Positions 8,165 to 17,845 are shown, numbered from the stretch's first letter. The stretch is DNA of 64,000 bases from Spirochaetia bacterium (GCA_900767955.1 CAAGBC010000060.1:107086-171085), one strand, 5' to 3'. Notes: generated from the letters alone by a model not told the origin. Program-made: numbers and translations.

Positions 8165-11100
8165 TTATTGGGACTCCTGTTTTTCTGATAAAATGACTTG
8201 AATTTCATTATAATCCTTTTTTGCAACAATGAAGGAAATTTTTACTTCATATTCTGTATGATTTATATCCATTTCTGTACTTATGAATTTACTATCTTCT
8301 TTTGGAATATATCCAATAGGTTTTTCATTATGCATAACTTGAATTGCATATGGATCAAATTGATTATCTTCCTCTCTTTTCAGATATAATTGAGATGCAC
8401 TATTGATTTGCAAAGATTCTTCTTTAAATTCAGAATTAAAGAATGTTCCTTTTATTTTACAACTAAATAAGTTCGGTTGTTCTTTATTATTTTTAAGACA
8501 TATTTTTTCTGATACACTTCTTATGTTTTCTTTATCCCAAACAGAAATATCAAAAGATTCTATTTCAGAATAAGATAAATTTATCAGCCAGGATAAAAAC
8601 TTCGCAGAATCTGGATTATTATATTTCTGAGATAGGAACATAGATAACTCTCTCGTATGTATTCCATGAATCTTTGCAAAACAAGCATTCATATTATTTA
8701 GACCATATTTCAAATAAGTTGGTAATAATCTAATTTGTTCATCTATATCAGAATCTTCAACTTCGTAAACATTTTTTATAACTAATAAATAAGCAGATAA
8801 TATCCATGGAAGCAAATATGAAAAACCAACTGATTCAAAAATATAAATATTTTCTGATTCAGAATTTATCGAATTCCAATCTTGTAATAATTTTTGTCTA
8901 GGTTCTCCGGAAATCCAATCAAGAAATAATTCATTACATTTTGAAAAATCAACATCTAATTTGTTTAAATCGTGATGATCTAATTCTTTAATTTTATTAT
9001 TAGCAAGAAACTCCAAATAGCTCTCAATAAAAGAAGTTTGGGATTCTAATATATTAATCTTTTCATTATTCTTTTGCGTTACAAATAATATTATTTTTTC
9101 AGTTGAACCAATTGAAAGTCCTGTATCTGAAAAAATACCTTTCTTTTCTAAAGGTACCCGTTTACTACAATTTATGAATGCATTTTGAAGAGCCCTCTTT
9201 ACATCTTTATCATCAAGATTATTTTGATTTATTTGAATATTGAAAAAACTATTCTCAATTACTTTATTTGTAATACTTTCGAAATTATTCTCAATAGCTT
9301 CTTCCGTTAGTAAATCCAGTAAGTAAGTATCAATAAAATCTTCCATCTTTTGTACAAATAAGTCAAAAGTATCAATTCTTTTTTCTATATAGTCCCTGAG
9401 CAAGAGATATAATTTACTTTCCAACACTTCTTTGTTATCTGAATTTGAATACTCATCATATCTATAATCATCAGGACATTTATATGGATATCTTTCCTTA
9501 TTATGGAAAACTACAAATAGAATTATACCTTCAATTTCTTTTTCTGCCCTTCCTGCTCTACCTACCAAATTCCAAAAATCTTTTTTAGAAAGGTATTGAT
9601 TGTCATGTTTATACGAAACACTGTGTATAATTAAATTCTTAATTGGAAAATTTAATCCTTGTCCAATTGTATTGGTGCAAATCATTGCATGTAACTTATG
9701 ATTTTTATAATCCTGTTCAATACTTTTTCTAACATGTTCTGGAAGTTTACTATAATGGATGCCTATGCCATATCGTAAAGCTTTAGTACGGTAATCTTCC
9801 GATCCAAAATACTGATTCGCATAATAAAATGAAGCTGTATCTGTGTTTTCCTTTAATACCTGATTCTCAATAGATACACATAAGGATGTCATTCTTGTTG
9901 CAATCCATTTTATTTCGTCTGTTGTACCACAAAAAACTAAAGTCTCACCATCTTCAACCATTTTGAAAGCTAATGCACTTGTAATACTGACTTTTTTTGT
10001 TCCATCTCTTATAACGAAATCGGCTAATCGCCCTTGTAAATAATTAGGAACAAAAGGATCTTTATTTGTTTTTATTCCAATATCTATTTTATCAAAAGTT
10101 ATATTACCACCAGATTGATTCCAATCAAAACGTCCAATCAGTTTATTAGTAGGTTCCCAATCGGTTCTTCCTAAATATGAGCTAGTAATAATATTATCTT
10201 TTTTGTTAGTTAACCATTTTGATAGGTTAGAAGCATCCAATTCGGGTATTACAGCAGAAATGAATAAGTATTTAATATCTGGGAATAGTATTTTCAACCT
10301 AATAATAAGAAATTCTAATAACGTTCCTCTTTGGTCACCATTTCCTACAAGATGGCCTTCATCTATTACTATAGCTGATACATTTGCAAAATATTCTTTG
10401 TTAATTCGTAACAATAAATCTATTTTTTCAGGAGTTGCAATTAAAACATCTGTTTCAACAGTAATCAAATCTTGGAAGAAATCAATTTCATATGAACCAG
10501 GCAATTCAGAAACAGAAAAACCTAATTTTTCAATATTATCTCCTAAAACGATTTCTTTTTCATTCGAAAGAGCTTTATAAGGTGCAATATAAATTACATG
10601 CTTATTTGGATTTGTTATCAATTTTTGTAATAAAAATATTTCTGCAATAAAGGTTTTTCCTGCGCTTGTAGGCATTTGAATTATGAAACTGTTATTTTCA
10701 GTTAAAATACCTTTATCAATAGCATTTATTTGTGATATCCAAAATTCGTAAATTGAATGTCTATCAATATCTTTCTTTCGGTGATTATTTGTGAAAAGAT
10801 CATTTGACAATATTTTTATATACTTATTCCATATTCTATTTGGGGCAGTATTTTTATAAATTTTATTAGAAATTAGTCTATTTTCAGATAGTAAGATTTT
10901 TGTTGTCAAAAGAAGAAGAATTTTTGAAATATATGTATTATTGGCTTGCAAATAGTTCTTGTATGAAAGCTTAAATAGCTGTAAATAGTTTGTATCCTTT
11001 AATTCAAGAATCTTTTCATACCAAGCTAATACAGCTTTTTCAAATATATTATATTGAATCGATTTTTCAGTATTATCGTCTTTAATTCTTGAATAAGCCA

Positions 11101-11563
11101 ATGGCAAACGTTTTTGTAGTATATAAATAATTTGTTCAAGAATCTTGTTGTCTTCTGTAAGATTAATATCTTCACTTGAATCCAAGTAATAATTTTCTAG
11201 TGCTTTCGTTATACAATATGCATTTGCTTGATACCCCGCTATGTCAAAACATAAAGCAGCTATTATCAATAAAAATTCTTTATCATATGTACATTCAGGA
11301 ACATGAACAATATTGAATAATAACTTTGCACAGATATTAAGGGCAGTTAAAGCATCCTCGAAGTTTTCTTCTTGTAAAATCAAACAGGAAATTGTAGTTA
11401 TATTCTGGATTTTAGCTAACAAATAATCCAAATTATAATTATATTTAACACTTACTCTTAATCTTGATGCGTTAATTTGCCAATAATAGGAAAGTAATTT
11501 TGAGTCATCAAATTCATTATCCAATTCTGTTTTTAGATACTTAATAAACTCAGTTTTGTTCAT
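8165..11563 (-). CDS. hamB: HamB-like SF2 helicase with C-terminal HIRAN domain (Hachiman-type defence)
   Basis: The protein has 1132 residues from the ATG at 11563. A helical N-terminal region of about 280 residues precedes an SF2 core: Walker A MPTSAGKT (297-304), DEGH (401-404), motif III SAVIP (436-440) and motif VI VGRAGRAEKE. The last ~100 residues read like a HIRAN domain (LYLKREEDNQFDPYAIQV, then IGYIPKE), a fold that binds DNA ends or ssDNA. Hachiman HamB is a DNA-translocating helicase that senses damaged or abnormal DNA and holds the HamA nuclease inactive. The start is fixed by GGAG 6 nt upstream, inside the end of hamA; the frame overlap of 14 nt implies coupled translation. Confidence 0.8.
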   Translation of the reverse strand: MNKTEFIKYLKTELDNEFDDSKLLSYYWQINASRLRVSVKYNYNLDYLLAKIQNITTISCLILQEENFEDALTALNICAKLLFNIVHVPECTYDKEFLLIIAALCFDIAGYQANAYCITKALENYYLDSSEDINLTEDNKILEQIIYILQKRLPLAYSRIKDDNTEKSIQYNIFEKAVLAWYEKILELKDTNYLQLFKLSYKNYLQANNTYISKILLLLTTKILLSENRLISNKIYKNTAPNRIWNKYIKILSNDLFTNNHRKKDIDRHSIYEFWISQINAIDKGILTENNSFIIQMPTSAGKTFIAEIFLLQKLITNPNKHVIYIAPYKALSNEKEIVLGDNIEKLGFSVSELPGSYEIDFFQDLITVETDVLIATPEKIDLLLRINKEYFANVSAIVIDEGHLVGNGDQRGTLLEFLIIRLKILFPDIKYLFISAVIPELDASNLSKWLTNKKDNIITSSYLGRTDWEPTNKLIGRFDWNQSGGNITFDKIDIGIKTNKDPFVPNYLQGRLADFVIRDGTKKVSITSALAFKMVEDGETLVFCGTTDEIKWIATRMTSLCVSIENQVLKENTDTASFYYANQYFGSEDYRTKALRYGIGIHYSKLPEHVRKSIEQDYKNHKLHAMICTNTIGQGLNFPIKNLIIHSVSYKHDNQYLSKKDFWNLVGRAGRAEKEIEGIILFVVFHNKERYPYKCPDDYRYDEYSNSDNKEVLESKLYLLLRDYIEKRIDTFDLFVQKMEDFIDTYLLDLLTEEAIENNFESITNKVIENSFFNIQINQNNLDDKDVKRALQNAFINCSKRVPLEKKGIFSDTGLSIGSTEKIILFVTQKNNEKINILESQTSFIESYLEFLANNKIKELDHHDLNKLDVDFSKCNELFLDWISGEPRQKLLQDWNSINSESENIYIFESVGFSYLLPWILSAYLLVIKNVYEVEDSDIDEQIRLLPTYLKYGLNNMNACFAKIHGIHTRELSMFLSQKYNNPDSAKFLSWLINLSYSEIESFDISVWDKENIRSVSEKICLKNNKEQPNLFSCKIKGTFFNSEFKEESLQINSASQLYLKREEDNQFDPYAIQVMHNEKPIGYIPKEDSKFISTEMDINHTEYEVKISFIVAKKDYNEIQVILSEKQESQ

Positions 11564-12392
11564 AATTATCTCCAAACATTTCTACAGCTTTGTTTGTTAT
11601 TGTACTCCATGTTTTATCAATAAATGCATACAAATCTTTTATTATAACTATTGAAATTGAAAGGTTTGGAATTTGAGGAGGCAATTCATCAAGAGCTTTT
11701 AATATATCATCCTTGTTATTTGTATTATCTTCTGTTAATAAAAATATTTCAAAATCTTTATTTACTTGCTTCTTGTTTTTATTTATATCACGGAATATTC
11801 GAGCTTGGTCATAATTTTTTTCTTCTGTAAATCTTTGAAACATAAAATCAAGAACAGAATTAAAACTTTCAGAGTAATCTTTATAAAGAGAATTATGAGC
11901 AATTATAGAAATATAAATAGAAGGTTCTCCTTTTTTTGGAGATTCTTTTGTCAATATTTTTCTTGTTTTTACTTCAAAATATCTTATAGAGGTAGGATTA
12001 GAAATATTATCAAAGGCCAAAACATCTGTGCCGAAAACAGATTTTTTATGATTAAATTTGTATTTTAATTTATTAAAACAAGTCCTTTTATAAAAGTATT
12101 CTGAAATCAGTTTGCAAAAAACCTCTCCAAAATCTCCTCTCACAATATTTTTATCCAATTGATTATCTGCTCCAGGAATTTTTTTGTTAATATATTCTAT
12201 TATTTCCTGCTCTGTCGCATCCTCAAATTGTAAATCATATGTTTCTCTATCGGCATATGAAAGAATTAATTTTTCTTGTAGTTCACTAGATAATATATCA
12301 TCGCCATCTTTTTTTTGATTAATTGTTATAAGAGTTATATTTTTATATTTTGTTTTATCATTTTGAGGAATATCAAAATAATTACCTATCAT
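11550..12392 (-). CDS. hamA: HamA-like DUF1837 nuclease (Hachiman-type defence)
   Basis: This 280-residue protein carries the DUF1837 pattern: RGDFGE (85-90), KLKYKF (108-113), then GTDVLAF (121-127) and FEVKTR (139-144). The D123 and E140-x-K142 residues form a PD-(D/E)xK nuclease site. In Hachiman systems HamA is the effector that degrades DNA once HamB is triggered, stopping phage spread by abortive infection. It begins 10 nt after hsdS with an AAGGTGAG ribosome binding site, and its end overlaps the helicase start. AbpA of the AbpAB system shares this domain, so assignment to Hachiman rather than AbpAB is provisional. Confidence 0.8.
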   Translation of the reverse strand: MIGNYFDIPQNDKTKYKNITLITINQKKDGDDILSSELQEKLILSYADRETYDLQFEDATEQEIIEYINKKIPGADNQLDKNIVRGDFGEVFCKLISEYFYKRTCFNKLKYKFNHKKSVFGTDVLAFDNISNPTSIRYFEVKTRKILTKESPKKGEPSIYISIIAHNSLYKDYSESFNSVLDFMFQRFTEEKNYDQARIFRDINKNKKQVNKDFEIFLLTEDNTNNKDDILKALDELPPQIPNLSISIVIIKDLYAFIDKTWSTITNKAVEMFGDNYEQN

Positions 12393-12402
12393 TTATCTCA
12401 CC

Positions 12403-13626
12403 TTACACCAACCTAATCTTCCCCGTGAGCAATTGCTGCATCATGGCGGTTTTTAAATTGCGGTATTTTTCTAGTTTTATGTTTAACAAATCTATTTCAT
12501 TATCCATATCAGAAAGGATTTTTGCAATGGAATTTTGTTCTTCTTTTGGGGGAAGAGCGATTTCAAGATTACCTATAATTTTAAGATTAAGACCACCACG
12601 GCCACCGCCTCCATCAGATAATTCTCGCAATTCATTATAACGATTATCAATGTTTTGGTATAAAAACTCCGAATTATGAGAAAAAGACGGAAATATTGCT
12701 GCTATAGATTGGTTTGTACACAATTCTACATAATTTATTGCAGTAGTACCGCGAGTCTTTCCTTGGCCTGCAAGTCCAATTAATACACAATTTTTAGGAA
12801 ACAAACGTGTACTAGAATTGGCTAATCCAAGTTCTGTTATTCTACCTTCAACTTCATAAACTCGCTTCATATTTAATTCACCTGAATTCATCCAGCGGAT
12901 ATTTCCATTCCAATATTCCTCAAATAAAGTTGAAGGAGTACCACCTGCTTGTATTCTTGTAAATTCCCCCAACTTCTTCACTTCCCAGTCTTCAGGGATT
13001 TCTCCCAGTTCGGTCATTTTTGTGTTGTTGGATTTTGCAAAACCTGGGAGGCGTTTTTTGCCGGTCAGAAGTTCCTGCATTGTACCTTGTTTGATATTTC
13101 TTTTCTTTTGGAGCAGTTTTTCTGTTGTGGAAATAAGAGTGTCTACATCGGAAAGTGCTTTTGCGATTCGTTGTTGTTCTTCAAAAGGAGGAAAAACAAA
13201 CCGCCGTTTTTCCAGAAATCCTTTTGTAATATGTGCCATTGTGCTACCATTTGAATTACTCATCTGACTAGCAATATCATTATTTAGAATATATTTTAAA
13301 TAATATTTATCAGCATTATTTGTTTGAATCTTCCAAATATGATAATGATATATTGTATCGTCTTCATTCCAAATATAAGCACCATAAGTACAAGACCAAC
13401 AATAAAGCAAATCCCCTTTATTACAATATTGTTTCTCTGGTAATTCAAGATTTGAATAATACCATGTATCATTAGTTCCAAAATTACCAACTCGCAATAC
13501 TTTATATTTACCTTGTTTCAATAATTCTGATTGAGAATATGCTCTACCATTAATTAGAGTTGCAACTTGATTAAATTCTTTTACTTCCCAATCATCAGGA
13601 ATCAAGCCAATTTCTGTCTGTTTCAT
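12403..13626 (-). CDS. hsdS: Type I restriction-modification specificity subunit
   Basis: This 407-residue protein determines the DNA sequence recognised by the HsdMS methylase and HsdRMS nuclease. It has the usual two-fold layout: each half opens with a G-x-IP-x-DWEVK motif (IGLIPDDWEVK near residue 6; LGEIPEDWEVK near 207), continues with a variable target-recognition domain, and closes with a conserved coiled coil (PPFEEQQRIAKALSDVD; PPKEEQNSIAKILSDMD). Both halves look intact. It starts 10 nt after hsdM behind an AGGAG site. The target sequence cannot be read from the protein; two different recognition domains predict a split asymmetric site. Confidence 0.95.
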   Translation of the reverse strand: MKQTEIGLIPDDWEVKEFNQVATLINGRAYSQSELLKQGKYKVLRVGNFGTNDTWYYSNLELPEKQYCNKGDLLYCWSCTYGAYIWNEDDTIYHYHIWKIQTNNADKYYLKYILNNDIASQMSNSNGSTMAHITKGFLEKRRFVFPPFEEQQRIAKALSDVDTLISTTEKLLQKKRNIKQGTMQELLTGKKRLPGFAKSNNTKMTELGEIPEDWEVKKLGEFTRIQAGGTPSTLFEEYWNGNIRWMNSGELNMKRVYEVEGRITELGLANSSTRLFPKNCVLIGLAGQGKTRGTTAINYVELCTNQSIAAIFPSFSHNSEFLYQNIDNRYNELRELSDGGGGRGGLNLKIIGNLEIALPPKEEQNSIAKILSDMDNEIDLLNIKLEKYRNLKTAMMQQLLTGKIRLV

Positions 13627-13635
13627 TTTCTGCTC

Positions 13636-16110
13636 CTACAACTTAAATCCCATTTGTGTAAGATGACCAACTACAACTTTTTCTTCTTCTGCAAGTTTCG
13701 TGTTTAATTCCGATAATGTGTTTTCGTAGCGTTCATAAAGTTCTACAATTCGTTTTGTAAGATGATTTGCAACTGTTATATAAAGATTTTGGATTCCATC
13801 ATCAATAGCTTTGTACCATTTGCGATTTACAAGTAAATCTTTTATTTCTGCATCTGTAAATGTTTCATATCGATTGCGACAATTATCATCTAAAACTTTC
13901 TTTAATTCTGTAATATGTTTCTTTTGAGATTTTATAGAAGATTCATAATCAACATAATTATTTAAGATTTTATACTCTTCAATTTGAGTTTTCTTTTCTT
14001 TAGTCAAAAGTTTTACACGGGACGTAATTTTCTTTGAATCGATTTTTTCATCGTCGCCCATATAGTCTGTAAAATATCCGTTTTCATCAGAATTGTTTTC
14101 AATAAATTCTTCAAACTCACTTTCTGTTTGGCTCAACTTTTCTTCTGCTTTTTCAATTTCTTTTTGTTCCAACGCAAAAAATGCATCAAGTACAATTTGT
14201 TTTGGAATTAAACGACCTTCCCAACCAATTATTTTTGGTTCTTTAGGCTTTTTTTCTTTTGCAGAATCTTTTTTTGCCTTTTTACTTTCCTTTGGTTCTT
14301 CTTTTATATCATCTGTAATTTTTGCAAGATTGTAGCCAAGTTCATCTTGAATAATAAGAAGAACATCATCATTCATTGTTTCATTCCAATAAGCAAGAAG
14401 AACCTGATAAACATCATATTTATCTAAAAGTTCAAGTTTTGAAAATTTTTCAAGGATTTCTTCCGAAAGATTTAAAATAATTTCCTTGTTTGAATCTGTA
14501 GAATTTAAATTTGTAAGGACAGGATTTGCAATTTTTTTCCATTCGTTATAAGTATTATTGACTTTTTTATTATATTCAAGAAATTCTATATTTTCTGAAA
14601 TTGTTTTGTGAACATCATCTTTTTGAATAAGTAATTTGTAAAAGCCTTTTGAATATTCTCCAAAGATTTGATTTTTTAGATTTGGAAACACATTCCAAAA
14701 GTGTGGAATATTATCTATATCATCTTGAGGGATTCCTCCATATAAATGCGCTTCAATACTTTGCAAATCTTCTTTTTCTGTAGAATCAATATAACGAGGA
14801 ATGTTTAAATTATATGAATTCTTGTTAATAATTTCATCAAAAGGAACAAAACGACTAAATCCTGGAATTTCTGTCATTGAATTAAAAATTGTTACAATCT
14901 TGTAAATATCCTGCTCACGAAGTCGGTTCTTGTCTCCGTCTTTTATAAAACCATGGCTTGCATCAATCATAAACACACCAGAACGGTTTGCTGTGTTTTC
15001 TTTATCAAGCACGATGATACAGGCAGGAATTCCTGTTCCATAAAAAAGATTTGCTGGAAGTCCGATAATTCCTTTTATAAGATGTCGGTCAATTATGTTT
15101 TTACGGATTGTTTCTTCTGCATTGCCCCTAAACAAAACTCCATGAGGTAGAATAACAGCCGCTTTTCCTGTTTGATTTTTCATAGATTTTATAATATGCA
15201 ATAACCATGCATAATCACCATTTTTTTCTGGTGGCATTTCGTTAAAATCATCAAAACGACCATAAGGTTTTAATCCGTCCATCCAGTTTTTCATACTAAA
15301 TGGAGGATTTGCTACAATATAATCAAATTTTCTTAGTTTTGTTTCATCGTTATCATCTTTGTACCATGGATCTGAAAAAGTATTATCTGAATGAATTTCT
15401 CCTGAGGCTTTGTTATGAAGCACAAGATTCATTTTTGCAAGACCAGCTGTAGAAATATCTTTTTCTTGTCCATAAATTGCAAGAGAAAAAGGAGCTTCAT
15501 TTGCTGCACGAACTAAAAGTGAACCAGAACCACAAGCTGGGTCATAAATTGTTGCATCTTTATCCTTACATTTTGAAATATCAATTACTTTTGCAAGAAT
15601 ACGACTCACTTCTGCTGGGGTATAAAATTGACCTTTACTTTTTCCACTGGCAGTTGCAAAATTTCGCATAAGGTATTCGTAAGCATCGCCAATAAGGTCA
15701 TCATCTTCTGCTTTATTGTTTTTAAAATCAAGTTCTGGGCGCTGAAAAATAGAAATAAGCCCTGTTAGCTTATCTATCATTTCTTCGCCTTTTCCAATTT
15801 TTGCCTCATCATTAAAATGTGCATTATTTATTATGCCTGTAAGATTGTTTGCCTCTGCGAGTTTTGCAATAAGAATATCAATTTTTTCACCAATATTTTT
15901 GTCGCCTTTTAAATTAACTAAATCTTCAAAACTTGCTCCCTCTGGAATTGCAATTGCTCCATAGGGATCATCTTTATATTTGTCAGAAACATACTTTACA
16001 AATAAAAGTGTTAGAATATAATCTTTATATTGAGAAGCATCCATGCCACCACGAAGTTTGTCGCAACTTGCCCAAAGAGAACTGTAAAGTTGTGATTTTT
16101 TAACAGCCAT
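13636..16110 (-). CDS. hsdM: Type I restriction-modification N6-adenine methylase subunit
   Basis: This 824-residue protein is the methylase subunit that modifies adenine in the HsdS target on host DNA. The SAM motif DPACGSGSLL starts at residue 190, and the catalytic NPPF is at 268-271. GQFYTPAEV near 160 is also characteristic. The protein is longer than the ~500-residue HsdM type because of a lysine- and glutamate-rich C-terminal extension of about 250 residues with predicted coiled coil; long HsdM variants of this kind are known. A GAGGA lies 6 nt before the ATG. It is the first gene of the operon. Confidence 0.95.
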   Translation of the reverse strand: MAVKKSQLYSSLWASCDKLRGGMDASQYKDYILTLLFVKYVSDKYKDDPYGAIAIPEGASFEDLVNLKGDKNIGEKIDILIAKLAEANNLTGIINNAHFNDEAKIGKGEEMIDKLTGLISIFQRPELDFKNNKAEDDDLIGDAYEYLMRNFATASGKSKGQFYTPAEVSRILAKVIDISKCKDKDATIYDPACGSGSLLVRAANEAPFSLAIYGQEKDISTAGLAKMNLVLHNKASGEIHSDNTFSDPWYKDDNDETKLRKFDYIVANPPFSMKNWMDGLKPYGRFDDFNEMPPEKNGDYAWLLHIIKSMKNQTGKAAVILPHGVLFRGNAEETIRKNIIDRHLIKGIIGLPANLFYGTGIPACIIVLDKENTANRSGVFMIDASHGFIKDGDKNRLREQDIYKIVTIFNSMTEIPGFSRFVPFDEIINKNSYNLNIPRYIDSTEKEDLQSIEAHLYGGIPQDDIDNIPHFWNVFPNLKNQIFGEYSKGFYKLLIQKDDVHKTISENIEFLEYNKKVNNTYNEWKKIANPVLTNLNSTDSNKEIILNLSEEILEKFSKLELLDKYDVYQVLLAYWNETMNDDVLLIIQDELGYNLAKITDDIKEEPKESKKAKKDSAKEKKPKEPKIIGWEGRLIPKQIVLDAFFALEQKEIEKAEEKLSQTESEFEEFIENNSDENGYFTDYMGDDEKIDSKKITSRVKLLTKEKKTQIEEYKILNNYVDYESSIKSQKKHITELKKVLDDNCRNRYETFTDAEIKDLLVNRKWYKAIDDGIQNLYITVANHLTKRIVELYERYENTLSELNTKLAEEEKVVVGHLTQMGFKL

Positions 16111-16136
16111 ATTTTATCCTCAATTTTTGTTATCTG

Positions 16137-16142
16137 ATTATA
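16137..16142 (-). promoter_or_regulatory. Extended -10 promoter of the hsd/hachiman operon
   Basis: The minus strand reads TGCTATAAT 27 nt upstream of hsdM, an extended -10 element (TGn plus TATAAT). No good -35 is visible at 17 nt, which fits an extended -10 promoter. Confidence 0.5.
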
Positions 16143-16181
16143 GCACAAAATCCCAATTTGGAGTAAAAAAAACTTATAATA

Positions 16182-16218
16182 CAAAAAAAACGCCCTCCCC
16201 GTTTTTGGAGAAGGCGTA
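16182..16218 (-). terminator. Intrinsic terminator (repeat-family copy 3)
   Basis: On the minus strand GCCTTCTCC pairs imperfectly with GGGGAGGGC around an AAAAAC loop, followed by eight T. It follows the stub of a DUF4143 gene and would insulate the hsdM promoter from transcription entering from upstream. Confidence 0.75.
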
Positions 16219-16269
16219 TTAGAATGATTTTTTATTCAATAAAACTTGTATGTTTTGTCTTCCACTTTG

Positions 16270-16434
16270 TTAATTTTTATCGCAATTTATATAAACAAGA
16301 TTTTTATATTCGTTTTTTCCAAATTCTTTTACAAGCCAAGTTTTTCCAACTTGCCTAGCACCGTTCAAAATAAGAGGCTTTCTATTTTCTTTATTTTTCC
16401 AATCTAAAAGATTTTGGTACAATAATCGTTTCAT
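16270..16434 (-). pseudogene. Truncated AAA/DUF4143 ATPase (N-terminal 54 residues only)
   Basis: An intact ATG-to-TAA frame of 54 residues reproduces the start of the DUF4143 ATPases: MKRLLYQNLLDWKNKENRKP, then the Walker A stretch GARQVGKTWLVKEFG, ending at INCDKN. Everything after the first strand of the ATPase core is missing, and the terminator at 16182-16218 follows. Its own promoter is still present upstream. It is a stub left by deletion; a 54-residue product would have no ATPase activity. Confidence 0.85.
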
Positions 16435-16444
16435 AATATGTTAA

Positions 16445-16510
16445 ATTATACACAAAAACACCCGAACTTTGCAAGAAATTTCACACAAAAAACCCCGAAG
16501 TTTTACAAAA
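16445..16510 (-). promoter_or_regulatory. Promoter with two ~32-bp repeats in front of the DUF4143 stub
   Basis: The minus strand has TTGCAA (16469-16474), an 18-nt spacer and TATAAT (16445-16450), 10 nt from the ATG at 16434 with no RBS. A diverged second copy of the unit (GTTCGGG...TTTTTGTGT) lies about 32 nt further up. This repeats the design seen before the other two DUF4143 genes. The segment also overlaps the beginning of the rightward phage-type frame. Confidence 0.55.
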
Positions 16511-16912
16511 GCTGCATTGACATCATATTTACATAATAAAAACATCGATTTAGCCACTTTTGGAGATGCTGTAAGTCCTGAAAAACCAGAGGACTTAAAT
16601 ATCACAGATGCAACTACAAGATATGACGATGTTATACTTTATCTTAGAAATGAAATTTCAAGACTTAGAAAATTTATAGGTTTTGATCAAATAGACACAA
16701 AAGATGGAGAAACTGGTAAGTATAAGTTACTAGACAAAAATTATGATTTTGTTTTTGGTTATAGACAAGGTGAAACATTAAATACTGGCAGTGAAATGAC
16801 TTGTCTTTTAGATTACGTAAAACAGTTTGCTAACATAGTTAGAGTTTATGAAGGAATTTTGGCTCCAGAAGAGACCGAAATAGATTTTGGCAATTTAGAT
16901 GATATAAAATAA
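16469..16912 (+). pseudogene. 5'-truncated phage-type protein of unknown function
   Basis: A rightward frame of about 147 codons reads through to a stop 11 nt before the tail-fibre-like gene. It contains a helical segment (VILYLRNEISRLRKFIGF) and an acidic C-terminus, with no family that I recognise. The only in-frame starts at the 5' end are TTG codons at 16469 and 16517, without an RBS, and the first lies inside the -35 box of the leftward DUF4143 promoter. The simplest reading is that the true 5' end was lost at a recombination junction. It may be a virion structural or baseplate-associated gene, judged only from its neighbour. Confidence 0.5.
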
Positions 16913-16923
16913 TGGAGGAATAA

Positions 16924-17832
16924 ATGGCTGAAGAAACAACTAAAGAAGGAACACCTACAGAACCAACAGGTAAATATTTAACACGAAGTTATCTAGTACA
17001 GAGTTTTAAAGACTTTTGGAGTAGCGTTAAAGCTTACTTAGACAAGGCTTTATCTAAGAAAGTTGATATAGTAGATGGTAAAGGTCTTTCTTCTAACGAT
17101 TTTACAGATACTGAAAAAACTAAACTTGAAGATATTGCTGAAAACGCTAACAACTATAGTCACCCTACTGCTAGTGGAAATAAACACATTCCAAGTGGTG
17201 GAACTGAGGGACAAATTTTGCGTTGGAGTTCAGACGGAACAGCTGTGTGGGGAGATGATACTAACACAACCTATTCTGAGGCTACAGAAAATGCAGCTGG
17301 ATTAATGAGTAAAGAAGATAAAGTAAAACTTGAGGGGATTGCTAATAACGCAAATAATACAACAGTTGACTCTACCTTAAGTTCAACTTCTGAAAACCCA
17401 GTTCAAAATCAAGTTATATATGCAGCATTAAATAGGAAAGTTGATAAAGAAGATTTACTAAAACCTTCAGGTTTGCAGGGTTTCAATTATGAAAAAAGCT
17501 CTGATGGAGACATTATTATTATACCCCATAATAGTACGGTACATGCTAAAATACACACAGAGAATGGTGAAACTATAGAAAAGTTTTACGTATCCTTTAA
17601 GGATGCTAATGGTCAGAACCTAAATTTTAACAATTTTGAAAAAAATAGTCGTAAGATTGTAATTCCAAATCCTGACGGGAAAGGTAATTTAATAGCAAGC
17701 AAAATCTATGAATTTTATATAGAAAGTTTTGAAATTTTAGGTACCGGAAAGTATGAACCTTTTATTTTGAAAGTGACAAGAGGTAGTTTGGATCCTAAAG
17801 AACTTATCCTGAGTATTCTTGAAATTCAATAA
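16924..17832 (+). CDS. Phage tail-fibre-like protein
   Basis: This 302-residue protein has the repeats typical of phage tail or side fibres: LSKKVDIVDGKGLSSNDFTD, then KTKLEDIAENANNYSHP, and a second set ending KLEGIANNANN; the motif SENPVQNQVIYAALN is also common in such fibres. These motifs form trimeric fibres that contact the host surface. The C-terminal ~110 residues have a different beta-rich composition and may be the tip. A strong GGAGG precedes the ATG and a terminator follows. With no capsid, terminase or lysis genes nearby, it is a leftover of a prophage, or a fibre retained for another use. Confidence 0.8.
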   Translation: MAEETTKEGTPTEPTGKYLTRSYLVQSFKDFWSSVKAYLDKALSKKVDIVDGKGLSSNDFTDTEKTKLEDIAENANNYSHPTASGNKHIPSGGTEGQILRWSSDGTAVWGDDTNTTYSEATENAAGLMSKEDKVKLEGIANNANNTTVDSTLSSTSENPVQNQVIYAALNRKVDKEDLLKPSGLQGFNYEKSSDGDIIIIPHNSTVHAKIHTENGETIEKFYVSFKDANGQNLNFNNFEKNSRKIVIPNPDGKGNLIASKIYEFYIESFEILGTGKYEPFILKVTRGSLDPKELILSILEIQ

Positions 17833-17845
17833 TTTTGAATAGAAA

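Noticed and set aside
12949..13267. Plus-strand open frames inside hsdS
   Set aside because: They lie antisense to the well-supported hsdS frame and show no motif.
16469..16520. TTG at 16469 or 16517 as a genuine start of the phage-type gene
   Set aside because: Neither has an RBS, and the first lies in the -35 box of the opposite promoter; a 5' truncation explains the data better.
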